Assembly (NCBI GenBank): GCA_027946555.1
Contig: JAPEVC010000149.1
Span: forward strand, 26,053-90,052
Length of the DNA: 64,000 bases
Direction of reading: 5' to 3'
DNA from: Gnomoniopsis sp. IMI 355080
Taxonomy: Eukaryota > Ascomycota > Sordariomycetes > Diaporthales > Gnomoniaceae
The notes beneath the pieces were generated by a model, which searched no databases, had not been told where the DNA came from, and saw nothing but the letters and a program-made list of their open reading frames with translations. The position numbers and the translations under genes were made by a program. Below, in pieces: positions 24,442 to 35,771 of this stretch. How positions within the stretch are numbered: the stretch's first letter is position 1; the number at the start of each line of letters is the position of its first letter.

Positions 24442-26844
24442 ATGGATCCTTCACATACAAGTTTTCCAGACGCACCGTGGGGCATCAATATGCCTGGACA
24501 CTTGACACACAAACCGGCACTTGATTCTGATATTTCGCCCAACTTGGCCCAGAATGTATTCGAGGGTTTCTTTCAATGCCAATCATGCGGAAAGCAATAC
24601 ACCCGACATTGCGATCTGAACAAACATATCAAGACGCACAGCCGGCCTTTCAGGTGCCCGATCGAGGCCTGCAGGTACTCCACTTTCGGCTGGCCGACAG
24701 AAAAGGAATTGGAACGACATTACAACGATAAACATTCGAAAGAACCCCAGACTTTCGCCTGCCTGTGGCATGATTGCAACTACACCTCAAAGAGGGAGTC
24801 CAACTGTAAGCAGCATATGGAAAAGGTCCACGGCTACCACTATGTCCGAAGTCGAACGGGGAACAAGGAAGAGGATACTGTGAAGCCATGCGACTCGCCA
24901 AGAGGCGCTCCAGTGTTCCATACCAGGTCTAAATTGGCCATCAGGACCGTTCCAGACGTCTTGCTTACCCCGAGTCCCCTCGGACAATGCTCACCCGCTG
25001 CCCTAGATTCTGCTTCTTCCCTGGACCTGGACAGAACGATGTCATATGATCAGGATGCACACATACCTTGGGGCTCTCCAGTGACGACAATGAGGAACAA
25101 TGAGGGCTTCCTACAAGAATATTCCCAGGCGTATGCTACAGGTCCACCAGTTATAATCCAGGACAGTGACTGGCTAAGAGTCCCACTCGACCCAAGACTA
25201 CAGAATCCAAGTTCCACGGGCACCAGTACCCCCGAAAATACACCAACTAGCTCGGTTTACTCGACCCGGGGAGAGTTACTCAGAGGATTGCCCACCATTG
25301 TTACTCCGAAGTCAAGTCCCACGGCGACAAGCCAGGTACTGACTCCTGTCTCGGAACCAAGCCCGGTTCTGGTGCAGCAAGCGACTCTGAGAAGTGAAGC
25401 TACGACACCAAAAGATAGCGAACCTCCTCGAAACCAGGGACAGACAGGGTACTACAGCTTAGGCGCCAGCAACACCGCTTACCTCAACACCTACGGAAAG
25501 CGCCAAGTGAGGTTCGCCAGGAAACAAGATGATGACAGTGACGATGACGATGAGCCTCCAGTAAAGCGGACGAAAGGGCCCGGTGGCATTGATGATGAGC
25601 CTGGTGATCCTGAGATGTTCTGTCCGTTCAGGATTGCTCACCCTGAGATATACGATGTGGAAGTGCACTCTAGGTACTATAGTTGCCATACTAAGCATAA
25701 CAACATCTCCACTGTGGTGTAAGTATTACTTTATCATCCTCACAACAAAGAGAACCACGTGCTGACTTCGAGTTACAGACGCCATCTTGGCAGACCGGCG
25801 CATAATTTGAAAGTCGATAATAGTCGGCAAGCCATCCATTCTTTCGACGTGCCTGACAATGAACACGGCCATCCAGCTGCAGGCTTGTGCAAAAAGTGCT
25901 GGAGGTCTTTTACTGATCGCGAAGCTTTCGACGCCCATTTCCGTGGCGCAAAGTGTGAGACGGCTTCGAGAAGCAAGCGTGAAAAGTTTCAGGCCCTGAT
26001 CGATACCTTCTGTGTTACCAACCAGGGGCGACAAAGGAGTGTTGTTGGCTCGCACGACAGTGGGGACGATGAGCTCGACGATGCAGAGGGAGATAATGAT
26101 GTTCCCATGAGCTCCACTAGCTCTCGGTCACACTCCCGTAGTGAGGAAGTTGTGAGTCGGCGAGAGTATCAGACTTTGGTCGACAGAGTCTCTGCCCTAG
26201 AGCAAATACTCACAGGGGGGCTTCCCGACTCCACCCCCAGGACCATGCCCAGTCAACAAGCCACAGTGGCGCGGGCATTTACAACCTCGCCAGCTATACC
26301 TTCTCAAGAATTTGGTTACTACTCATTTGATTCCGGCCAGTCTTCATCCGCTGCAACAAGCCGTGGCCCCCGGCCAAGTCTCGTTGGAGGATTGGCCACA
26401 GGAATGGTGGAGAGCGGCAATCAAACCATCACAGGCTTCTACAGTGACACCGACAGGATCGTACCAAACTATGGAACCAGCACGAATAGGCGTACAGACA
26501 GCATGTCTACTGTCCGGCGCACCAGCCCACGCACGGCACCGGCAGGCCCGGCAGCGCAACAAGCCGGAGGCAATCCGACCGAGCGGGCCATATCTGACTC
26601 AGCTTATAGGACCGATGGCAACGCCGCCCTGGTTGGCGGCCATCTGCCTAATCACCAGGGTAGAGAGGGGTTTGGATCCACGGAAGACGACCAAGTCTCG
26701 CAGCAGTCGACTAACACGATGAATCGCAACCGGTGGGAGCATGCCGTGCAGGTGGGCGAGGAGATGATGAGGGGGATGGACTTTTTCAATACCCAGGCGT
26801 CGGGGGATGATCTTTCGAAGTTCTTGAATATGGATTCTCAATAG
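24442..26844 (+). CDS. C2H2 zinc-finger protein (putative transcription factor)
   Basis: Two exons, 24442-25718 and 25779-26844, join GT|A in phase 2 across a 60-nt intron for 780 residues. Three N-terminal C2H2 fingers are visible. Finger 1 has C46, C49, H62 and H66 (FQCQSCGKQYTRHCDLNKH). Finger 2 has C72, C77, H93 and H98. Finger 3 has C107, C112, H125 and H130. A long Ser/Thr/Pro-rich region follows, with an acidic patch and basic cluster (DDDSDDDDEPPVKRTK). A second fungal module, MFCPFRIAHPEIYDV...YYSCHTK...VVRHLGR, leads across the intron to LCKKCWRSFTDREAFDAHF, a degenerate C-C-H-C finger. The C-terminus is low complexity. The start is the first ATG after the likely leader intron. A nuclear DNA-binding regulator is likely; its targets are unknown. 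Confidence 0.85.
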
Positions 26845-27650
26845 AGAGGTACCTCCAATTCGGCGTGCCAGGTCTTACGGTATAAAAAACCAAGCCTAGA
26901 CTAGAGAAAGAAAAAAAAAAGAAAAAAACAACAAAAAGAATAAGTAAAAAGAAAAGAGAAAAAAATAGGAGTGCTGGTCGCTCTGAGAGTTTCCTCTCGG
27001 AATATAATCAAATCAACACCTTGAAAGGAAGCGCGAGGAGAATCCACTTGTTCGAATTTGCTCATTTCTTGACGGAGGTTGATGAGCATGATCCCATTGT
27101 GAAGCAGTGTGCTATAGGTAGCGATCCAACCGCTGAGTCTTGTGGATTTCTCTTTGTATTATCTGAGCGTGAGACTTTGCGGTGAAGCAGAGCCACACAG
27201 CACATATATTTGGTTTGGTATTTTGTAATATGACCTGCTCAGATGCCGTAGATTTTTGATAGCTGCTCAACTATGACAGTTCAGACAGATGGCGTTGTGA
27301 GCCTTGCGAGCTTGGCCCAAGTGCGAGCACCATTTATTTGGTAGGTTCAAACAAATCCTCAAATGAAATGTCAGAGCGGAACCGGAGGAACCGCCTGAAA
27401 TTCTGTCTCATTTCAAGACCATGACAGGTGCATTATAAGTTACCCTGGGAAAACACATCCATAGAATTGGGTGAAGTCTGTGATTGTGTTCCCTGTTCGA
27501 GGTGGACGTAGAAATAAGGTGCGGTCTGTGCGCAGAGAGACTTCAGAGCGACAAGGATCAAGGGCTTTCAAATCTTCGATTTATTTATCTACAGACCTCC
27601 AGACAGGGCTCGGCTTTCAAACTCTAACCTGACCATCACGAACTTTCAGC
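26845..27650. other. Intergenic between C2H2 gene and RCM1
   Basis: It contains an A-rich tract at 26903-26970 downstream of the C2H2 stop, probably in its 3' region, and the RCM1 promoter. No gene is seen. Confidence 0.55.
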
Positions 27651-29411
27651 ATGTCTCTCTACCACGAGACTGCCTCGGTACTTGATGCTGACGCATCAGA
27701 AGGTGGAAATCTCCGGTCTCGCATTTTCAACAGGAAAGATCTGAAGTCTCCCCCAACCCAGGTGTATGCTCTGGCGCTGGAGACTTGCAAATGGTCGCTT
27801 GTGCTCTCAGAGATCATTGACAGTTCACAGCTGCTGCAACATGAGAAAAAGGTGAATAACTAACTGACCGTCCATAAATCGGGGCCATACCTTGAAGTTA
27901 ACATGGTAGTCTAGCTTACACCAATTCTCTCGCTCCTGTTGGTGCACGATTTTCTGCTAGCAAAGGGCGGCATTGCCTTGCCAGCTTCACATGGTCTGAG
28001 GTCTGCGATTGAGCGCCACAAGTCCCGTTTGACGGCTGAATTCACCCGGGCCAGGATACGGAGGAAGTGCTCTTCAGTTGCAGCCCTCACAGAGCATGTG
28101 GAGGCTGCGCTGTACGCAAATAGCCAACATCCTCGGTGGATCCGCATCAACACATTAAAGTCGAGCTTGAAAGACCAGTTGGCAACGACATTTCAAGGAT
28201 ATTCGGAGGCAAATTCGGTTCGCGAAGTCCTCAAAGGTACGGGCAAGCTTGTCTACCTTGACGAGCACATCCCGAACCTGGTTGCCGTCTCACCTCGATT
28301 TGACTTTGCCAGGTGTGATGCCTACAAAAACGGCGCTTTAATCTTACAAGACAAAGCGTCTTGCTTTCCGGCTTATCTACTCGATCCGCAGCCCAAGGAT
28401 GGAGATGCCATCGATGGCTGTGCGGCCCCTGGCAACAAAACAACTCACCTCGCTGCGATTATCGGTTCAACGCAGGGCAACTCTCGTGCGACTAATATTC
28501 ACGCTTTCGAGAAAGATGAAAGACGAGCCAAGACTCTGGAAAGAATGGTCAAGACGGCCGGGTCGGACAGCTTTACCCACGTACACGCGGGCCAGGACTT
28601 TTTAAAAATAGATCCCGCAGATGAACAGTACAGCAACGTGGGAACAATTCTCCTAGACCCGAGCTGTTCCGGTAGTGGAATAGTAGGACGTGACGATATG
28701 CCAGACTTGCATCTTCCAACAGCCCCCGGCGCGAAAGCAGTTGACAGGACGCCGAAGAATGGCTCCACGTCAGCATCCAGGAAAAGGAAACGACAAGATG
28801 AACCACAAGAATCAGGAAAGGTACTCGTTGATGACGACGGCAATACGACCGTAGTTGCCTCGGAAAAGGATCTTGAGACGCGTCTCGAGGCGCTGTCCTC
28901 ATTTCAGCTGAAGATTCTTCTGCATGCTTTCAGCTTCCCAGCTGCTCGCAAGATCACATACTCAACTTGCTCGATTCATGCCGAAGAGAACGAGCAAGTT
29001 GTAATGAGGGCGCTGGGATCAGATGTTGCCCGACAAGGTGCCTGGCGTATACTACCCCGAGAGGTTCAAGTCAGTGGGATGAAGACTTGGCCAATTCGAG
29101 GACACGCTGACGCGGCCGATGGGGATTCTCGGGTCGCGGACGCCTGCATTCGCGCTCACAAGGACGATGGTCGCGGCGTGATGGGGTTCTTCGTGGCTGC
29201 ATTTGAGCGTGATCCGCTCTCCCAGCCGGCGGGAAGAGAATCGGGATCGGCGAGCAAACCGGACAAAACGAAGGGCAACCAAATAGATGCCGGGTCCGTC
29301 TCCAGGCCTTCGGATATCAGAGACAGACCGAATGCCAACGGAGCAAACGGAGAGGAAGTGGGGACGGCGGATGACGGTGATGGAAGCGTGTGGAGTGGCT
29401 TTGATGACTGA
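27651..29411 (+). CDS. RCM1: 25S rRNA (cytosine-5)-methyltransferase, Rcm1/NSUN5 family
   Basis: Two exons, 27651-27851 and 27915-29411, join in phase 0 (HEKK|LTPILSLLLVHDFLLAKG) for 565 residues. The N-terminus matches the NSUN5/Rcm1 helical region, including the VHDFLLAKGG element. The catalytic domain shows AdoMet motif I, DGCAAPGNKTTHLAA (about 234-248), motif IV LLDPSCSGSG with the assisting Cys near 318, and motif VI TYSTCSIHAEENE with the catalytic Cys near 419. A basic, low-complexity insert (RKRKRQDEPQ) lies between motifs IV and VI, and the C-terminal tail is disordered. Yeast Rcm1 methylates one cytosine (C2278) of 25S rRNA in the nucleolus. The motif set and N-terminus favour Rcm1 over Nop2 or Trm4. 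Confidence 0.9.
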
Positions 29412-30380
29412 ATACGCAGTGATCCTTGCGCTCGTGGGCCCGAAAGCCCGGTACGGTTCATCCAAGTCAGCCCACCAGAGTTGCCCAACATATTACAACC
29501 AAGAAATCGAGTCCATTTTGCCTAGCGTTCGGCCGAATCGTATCAGACCACGTCAAAAATAAAGAGTGACCTTTCGCTGAGCATGCTATCAGTTGAGTTC
29601 GCACGATGTCAAGAAGAGTCACGAGTGGTCAAGTCGCCTGAGAATAAGCTGCACCGGAATGGCCAAATGATTCAGAGGGTCTTCCGACAAATATGCTACA
29701 TCAGGGTTGGTCATCCAAAAATTGTGCGAAACGGCCCGATCTGACGTTCGACTTTTTCTTTTCTTCCGGCGAGCACTTTCCTGCATGAAACTCGACCTCC
29801 TCGGCTCGCGAATGTTTGCTAGCTTCTCGCTACTTTAATAAGCAACAGCCAGAACAGCCTCGGGAATCCTGCAAATGGCAATACGCGATTGTGGCGCGTC
29901 GTTGGCCACTTTGCCTTTGTAATGTCTCGTTTGCGCACTAGTGAAAAAATCATGCTGGGCAGTTCGTTCAGGGGTTAAAGCCGAGGCAAGGCTTAGAGAG
30001 ACCCACAGGGCACCCAAGACCCGCAGAGCCTCTCCACCAGTATCAAGCTTGTCTGTTTGTGGCTGTTTTTTCCCTCATACTTCTCAATGCTTCCTGCGGG
30101 TTTCCAGTTCTAGACCTCGGCACCTTTCGGCAGCCTTGTCGCGCTTGCCAATCAACAGGTTCTAGCGCCGAACGAGTGGAGCTGTTGATGGGTGAATGCA
30201 GAGAGCAAACCGACGGCGCAACCCGAGAGTGGATCTAGGAGTTTGTCAGTATCTGATACCTACCTGCAGCAATGGAGTTTAAGAACTCCCCCTATCAGGC
30301 TGAAATATGGTTGTCCTGTTCCGTCTCCTTCTTTTGCCGGTGATGCAACTTCGACAGCCATTCCGCTCCGCCCAGGCATC
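29412..30380. other. Intergenic between RCM1 and the MFS gene
   Basis: An AATAAA polyadenylation-like signal sits at 29558-29563, about 150 nt after the RCM1 stop. The rest is the probable MFS promoter and leader. No gene is seen. Confidence 0.55.
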
Positions 30381-32300
30381 ATGACGAACACCGCGTCGAA
30401 CGCGTCCCTTGGCTCAACCGTCACAGCGACTGAGGCTGATGTTCAATCCCGAAGTTCCAAAGAGTCCCAGGTCAGCCACTTGAAGATCGTCTTTGATCCA
30501 GCCGGTGTGACACGGGAGGCGCTGCAATGGAAGTATCAGGGTCAAGGAACCGAGGAGGACCCCTTCGCCGTCGACTTCACACCATGTGATCCCTACAACC
30601 CTCAGGACTGGACCGTTGGCAAGAAATGGACAATGACTATCCTCACCGCTTTCTCAACGCTCGCCGTGGCCTTTGTGAGCAGCGCATTTTCCGGAGGGCT
30701 TGAATACATTATAGCCGAGTTCGGTGTCTCCCAGGAGCTGTCTCTACTGGGAATTTCGCTATTTGTCGTGGGTTTTGCGGTGGGACCGCTGCTCTGGGCG
30801 CCCATGTCTGAGAGTTTCGGGCGTCAGGCTCTTTACTTTGGCACATATGGAGCTCTGGTCGCCTTCAACGCAGGGGCTGCCGGCGCGCCGAACTTCCCCG
30901 GCCTCGTCGTTCTCCGATTCTTCGCTGGCGCGTTTGGTTCGTCGCCACTTACGAACTCTGGTGGCGTTATCGCCGATATGTTTTCCGCTCAAGAGCGAGG
31001 TTTTGCTACGGCAGTTTTTGCTGCTGCGCCTTTCTTGGGCCCATCCCTTGGTAAGTCTACTTTCCCAACATCCTCCATATACCAATTTCGTACTAAACTT
31101 TGTCAGGTCCGATTGTGAGCGGCTTTCTTGGAGAGGCAGAGGGTTGGCGCTGGATAGAGGGTGTTATGGCTATCTTCACCGGTGTTCTCTGGATCCTCTG
31201 CTCGTGTACTATCCCGGAAACCTACGCGCCTGTGCTGCTTCGAACCCGCGCCGCGAAGCTATCCAAGTTGACGGGCAAGGTCTACGTCTCCAAGCTGGAC
31301 ATAGGCAAGGAACGCGTGACCGTCCTTGGGCGACTCAGACTCTCTCTTTCCAGGCCATGGAAGCTTCTGTTCCGCGAGCCCATCGTATTCCTGGTCTCGG
31401 TCTACATGGCTATCGTGTACGGCACTCTCTACATGATGTTCGCGGCCTTTCCCATTATCTTTGAGCTGGAAAAGGGATGGTCTGTTGGTATGTCTGGGCT
31501 CGCCTTCCTGGGCATCCTGGTGGGCATGGTATTTGCTATTGCATATGCGATGTTTGATAACGTCCGCTATACACGTATCGCGAAGGCCACCGATGGTCTC
31601 GTGCCACCGGAGGCTCGTTTACCGGGCGCAATTGTTGGATCACTCTTGCTTCCCATTGGGCTCTTTTGGTTTGCATGGACGGATGGCAACAATGTGCACT
31701 GGGTTGTTCCCATCGTGGGCAGTGTTTTCTTTGCAACAGGCCTTGTCCTGGTCTTCTTGTCCTTGTTGAACTACCTGATCGATTCTTGTAAGTCGTACCT
31801 GTTCTTCTCTCTCCGCCATAAAACATCTCTTCTAACTTTATTCTTTACTAGATGTCGTATTTGCCGCCTCGGTCCTCGCAGCAAACGCAGTCTTACGATC
31901 CCTCTTTGGTGCCGCGTTTCCCCTCTTCACACAGCAAATGTACACCAATCTCGGCATCCACTGGGCGGCTTCCATACCGGCATTCCTCTCGCTGGCATGC
32001 ATTCCCTTCCCAATAATATTCTGGAAGTACGGCCACAAGATCCGTGCTAGATGCAAGTTCGCCGCCGAGGCTGCGCGTGTCTTGGAAGAGATGCACGCAA
32101 CGAATCGCGAGGTCGACGAGAGCGAGGCAGAGCAGGAGGTCGTGCAGGCCGAACGCTTTGAGAAACTGGTCAAGTCGATGAGTCGCCAGTCGCGGCGGAG
32201 TCATCTCCAGAGAACCGGGAGTAATGCTGTGGGGCAGGCGGTGCCGCCTACTGTGGTTGATGATGTGGGAGAGAGCAGCAAGGAGAAGGAAAGTGTCTAA
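30381..32300 (+). CDS. MFS transporter, DHA1 family (polyamine/drug:H+ antiporter-like)
   Basis: Three exons, 30381-31050, 31107-31787 and 31852-32300, give 599 residues. A cytosolic N-terminus of about 90 residues ends with the DHA1 motif [11 protein letters not shown]. Twelve hydrophobic segments follow, the first being [21 protein letters not shown] loop 2-3 motif-A region ([19 protein letters not shown]) and a motif-C-like run, [20 protein letters not shown], are visible; the first intron splits that run. The central loop carries [20 protein letters not shown]. The tail after the last helix is charged and probably coiled ([18 protein letters not shown]). Fungal DHA1 proteins of this type export polyamines, azoles or other small molecules. 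Substrate cannot be read from sequence, and no biosynthetic cluster is adjacent. Confidence 0.88.
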
Positions 32301-32941
32301 TGAACCATGACCATTCATACCACACACACGGTTCTCATGCAATGAAGGACGATTTACGTCGGCTATTGATTTAGATAGATTTGTTTACGTTGAGATATAC
32401 CCGCATGGGCGCGGCGTTTGCATGATAGACAGGTGACAAGGAACGGTCGGTAGCTATACCATACTGCGAAGGACAGGGCGGCTCCCGGCGTTGGATAATT
32501 TACCAGCATAATTCAAAGTTATGAAACCAACTCTAGTGTATATCCATGTTCGTCCAAAGAGTGCAGGATCGTCGAATAATAAAGGGTCCTCTCACTAGAT
32601 TTAGCTTGTCGATCATCCGCCGATCGACCCAGACCACTGGGACCCAGGAATTACGACGCCCCCCTGTCTACGGACATACATCATATGTTCGCCAGAGTCT
32701 AATAATTGAATGGATACAGAAGCTTTCACAGCGGCTATGGGCCTCAGGGACAAACAGTGCTGCAGAAAGAGGCAGGCGCATTTGAATTGGTATTGGTATG
32801 GTAAAGTGAAATCCTTGTGAGGGGACACCGGACTTGAGCCTCACGAACTGCCGTCATCGACTACATGTAAGTACTGTACAACGTGGCCCTGTCTCCAAAA
32901 CACGAGGAATCTTCCACACTCTGGGGTATCAACTTGATGCA
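32301..32941. other. Convergent intergenic region between the MFS and PLC-like genes
   Basis: It holds the two 3' untranslated regions. I see nothing else. Confidence 0.55.
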
Positions 32942-34322
32942 CTAGAAGACCAGTACGATGAGAGCAATCATCGCTGCCAACTGAGATGACGATTTAGATT
33001 GGCCAATAACCTCAAGTCCAGACACACTCTCGGGTGTCGTCGACTGTGATGATTGTTAGTAGGTTCGTTTTCCAGAGTGTTATTGCACGTGTATAATTTG
33101 CTCACCTGTGTTCCAGAAATTGTACCGGCTCCTGTCCCGGTCCCTGTAGAGCTCTGGATTGGGTTACCCGATGTCCCTCCGGTAGAAGATGCAGTCGGTG
33201 TCGAGGTCGGTATAAATGTCACCCCGTTCATCTTAGCCTCGGTGGCCATGGCATCGCCAATGCTTATCCAGTCCAACTATCAGCAGTCAGCTTCTTCCCT
33301 TCTCATCGTTGAATGCCAAGCACGGCAATGCCTACCAGGATGTAATTTGGATTCTTCTGGTACAGACCCACGCAGAGATTCGCCTGAGCTGTGATTGAAG
33401 TAGCTGAGTTGGTCACATTTGCTGCATCACGGTTGGGTATGAGTATCCCGGAGAGGTTAGTGTCCAAGAAGTGATTGACCAGCGTCATCCGGCCGGTTGC
33501 AGATGCTCCGGGTGGTCGGTCAATGGCACATTGAGGGAAGGTCGGATCGGTGGTGCTGAATGTGTTAGCATCGCGTTGAAGCAGAGTAGCCCTCGAAAAT
33601 GCTCTCCCATACCCGTCACTCGAAGGGAAGAAAGCAGGAGCCGAGTTGTCTTATTGTTTGTTTACTCACTCAAAGGGCGTTTCACTTGCGCACAAGATAT
33701 GTTAGCTGTGATGAACTAAGGTCTGGTCTGCTGGTTACACTCACAATATATAGGACTGGAACTCATTGAGAATGTAGGGCACTAGAGGCGCAGCCGGGAA
33801 GTCCATGAACACAACCAAGCGCTGGCCCGTTGAGATCATCTGCTCCAAGGTGGGCCATTGATCTATTGTTAAGTTCCCGTTCGGTGTGAATGTGTAGTTT
33901 TTGATCCCACTGCCCTGAAATATTGCGTCAAAAGCCGTGCCAGACTGTCCATCCGGATTGGTGAGCAGGAGTGTCACCACTTCATTCGGATTGCTGTCCA
34001 GAAATGTCTTGAGGGTTGTTAAGTAGTCGGCCAAGGGACCGGCATCTTCGAGCACACACACGGTGTGGCATAGTTTGATTGTGTTGTTGTCGAGGTGTGT
34101 CTGGGCTTGGAGGAAGCGAACCCCTTGAGCGAGTTGGTCGGCGACGGATATTTCCTGGTTGTCCGCTACACTTGAACCAACAAAAGCTGAATCATGTGAT
34201 CCTATGAAGGTTATATTGCTGTACTTTCGCGCACATAGCTCTGCATGGCCGTTGCAAATTTGCGCCGCCGAATGCCATGCGAGGGCGACGAGGGATACGA
34301 AGAAGGCCCACCGCAACATCAT
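32942..34322 (-). CDS. GPI-anchored PLC-like phosphodiesterase
   Basis: Five exons on the minus strand: 34322-33745, 33684-33670 (a 15-nt microexon), 33555-33336, 33276-33106 and 33043-32942. They total 1086 nt, encoding 361 residues. A signal peptide (MMLRWAFFVSLVALAWHSAA) leads into a PLC-like TIM-barrel domain. FIGSHDSAF carries the first catalytic-type histidine and KLCHTVC the second, followed by LLLTNPDGQ and RLVVFMDFPAA. The splice through the microexon restores SYIFETPFDTTDPTFPQC, a conserved block. The C-terminus is Ser/Thr/Gly-rich (STPTASSTGGTSGNPIQSS) and ends in a hydrophobic tail (SQLAAMIALIVLVF), the GPI signal. Cell-surface location is likely; substrate is unknown. There is no Y domain, so it resembles bacterial-type PI-PLC X domains. 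Confidence 0.88.
33670..33684 (-). other. 15-nt microexon of the PLC-like gene
   Basis: The sequence TGAAACGCCCTTTGA is preceded by CGCAAG and followed by GTGAGT. It supplies the residues ETPF plus split codons on both sides. Skipping it keeps the frame but removes five residues of a conserved block. Confidence 0.75.
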
Positions 34323-35771
34323 CGTCTGTCCGAGCCTACATTGACTTCACGCATTCGTCAGAAGATAGAGAATTGAGGCTCGAAGTGTCGACTCGTGGCA
34401 AAATGTTGCATTAGCAAGGCGATTGCATGAAACGACACCCAAGAACATGAAACCAGAGTGGCCTAACCGCAGAGGACAATGATATCAGTTTCTGGTTTAG
34501 CGCCTTGACAAACAGACTAATCTTTGACTGGATAGTGAGCTTAACGAAACATCGAATGCTAAAAATATGTAATTTGTCGGGCCACAAAGCACACGCAGTT
34601 GTGACGTGCTACCACTGTGGCTGGGCGCCTTATGCGGTGATTTAAGAACACGACTCCTACTACGTAGACGGTGATAGTACAGTCAATAGGTGGCTGATAT
34701 ACGCCTCGGACTGATTTCGGGATGAAAAGGAAGGGACGGAAGTTATTCAATTTTACCACATTTTCAAAGGCCGAAGTTCCACTCACCATAACTTGCAGTC
34801 TTGGAATCCCCCCCACACAGTCTTGTAATGTTCCGAATAGGACCGTTCCAACATCTCGGGCTATGAAGCGCATGAACACGCGTGAGAACAAAAGATTGCT
34901 CTCCAGGATGGAAAGAGGGGGTTTGAGTTGGGTATTCTGACGAGTAGAATAGAACCAACTGCGTCGTCCACTCCCAAATTGCCTAATGTGACAGAAGTAT
35001 TTGGCACAGTCATAGTAACGAACTTGGACACGTCTCTCATCTGGCGCTTGACTAGCAGTAGGCCAAGTGCAATATGCACAGATATCTTTCTGGGGTAGTG
35101 CCGAGAGTATTGAGGATTGGAGGAGGAAAGGTCCGGGAGGGGACCGGGCACCCTTCTTTTCCAGTTACATCATCCAGGGCATATACTGGTGCAATCAAAT
35201 TTAGTATTTTTCACTAATATAGAATCATCAGATGATAGACGGCTCAAGGATGAAGATGCTCATTCGGAGGTTGTTAGCGAGTTGGCGCAACGCTAACAGA
35301 GCGCGTAGAAACCTAGAGAATAGAATAGCAATTGCGTACCCGAAAGTATGTCTGGTCGACTACAACAACTGCTCGGACACCCAGATTATCATCTGATACT
35401 AGAAATATTAATAATAAGAGATCCCAAGCTGACTGTGGTTGTGGGACACTGGCCGTCACGGCGTGTAAGTGGTAGCCCGAACTCTTGGTCAAGCCGGGTA
35501 CGTACTTGGGTACTTTCTGGGGCGGGCCGAAATGCGGAACCGACCACTACGACAGTACGGATCGACTTCTACTATCCCGTCAGCTATCAGCTAGTAGCCT
35601 CGGCTTGGCGGGACTGCTCCTTTCAAGGAACCTTCGCAACAACTTGCGCAATCGCGCATAGACCGCAACCAAGACGCTCGATATCAACTTCGTTCTCCAG
35701 ACTGTCCATGCGCTTCAGGTACGCGACGTGAGGCTTCAAGGACTACACGGTATCTGGAGGCACGGGCGACC
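34323..35771. other. Divergent intergenic region between PLC-like gene and PanE-like gene
   Basis: About 1.45 kb holding both promoters. A CTACTACGTAG motif is at 34657-34667. No gene is supported. Confidence 0.5.
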
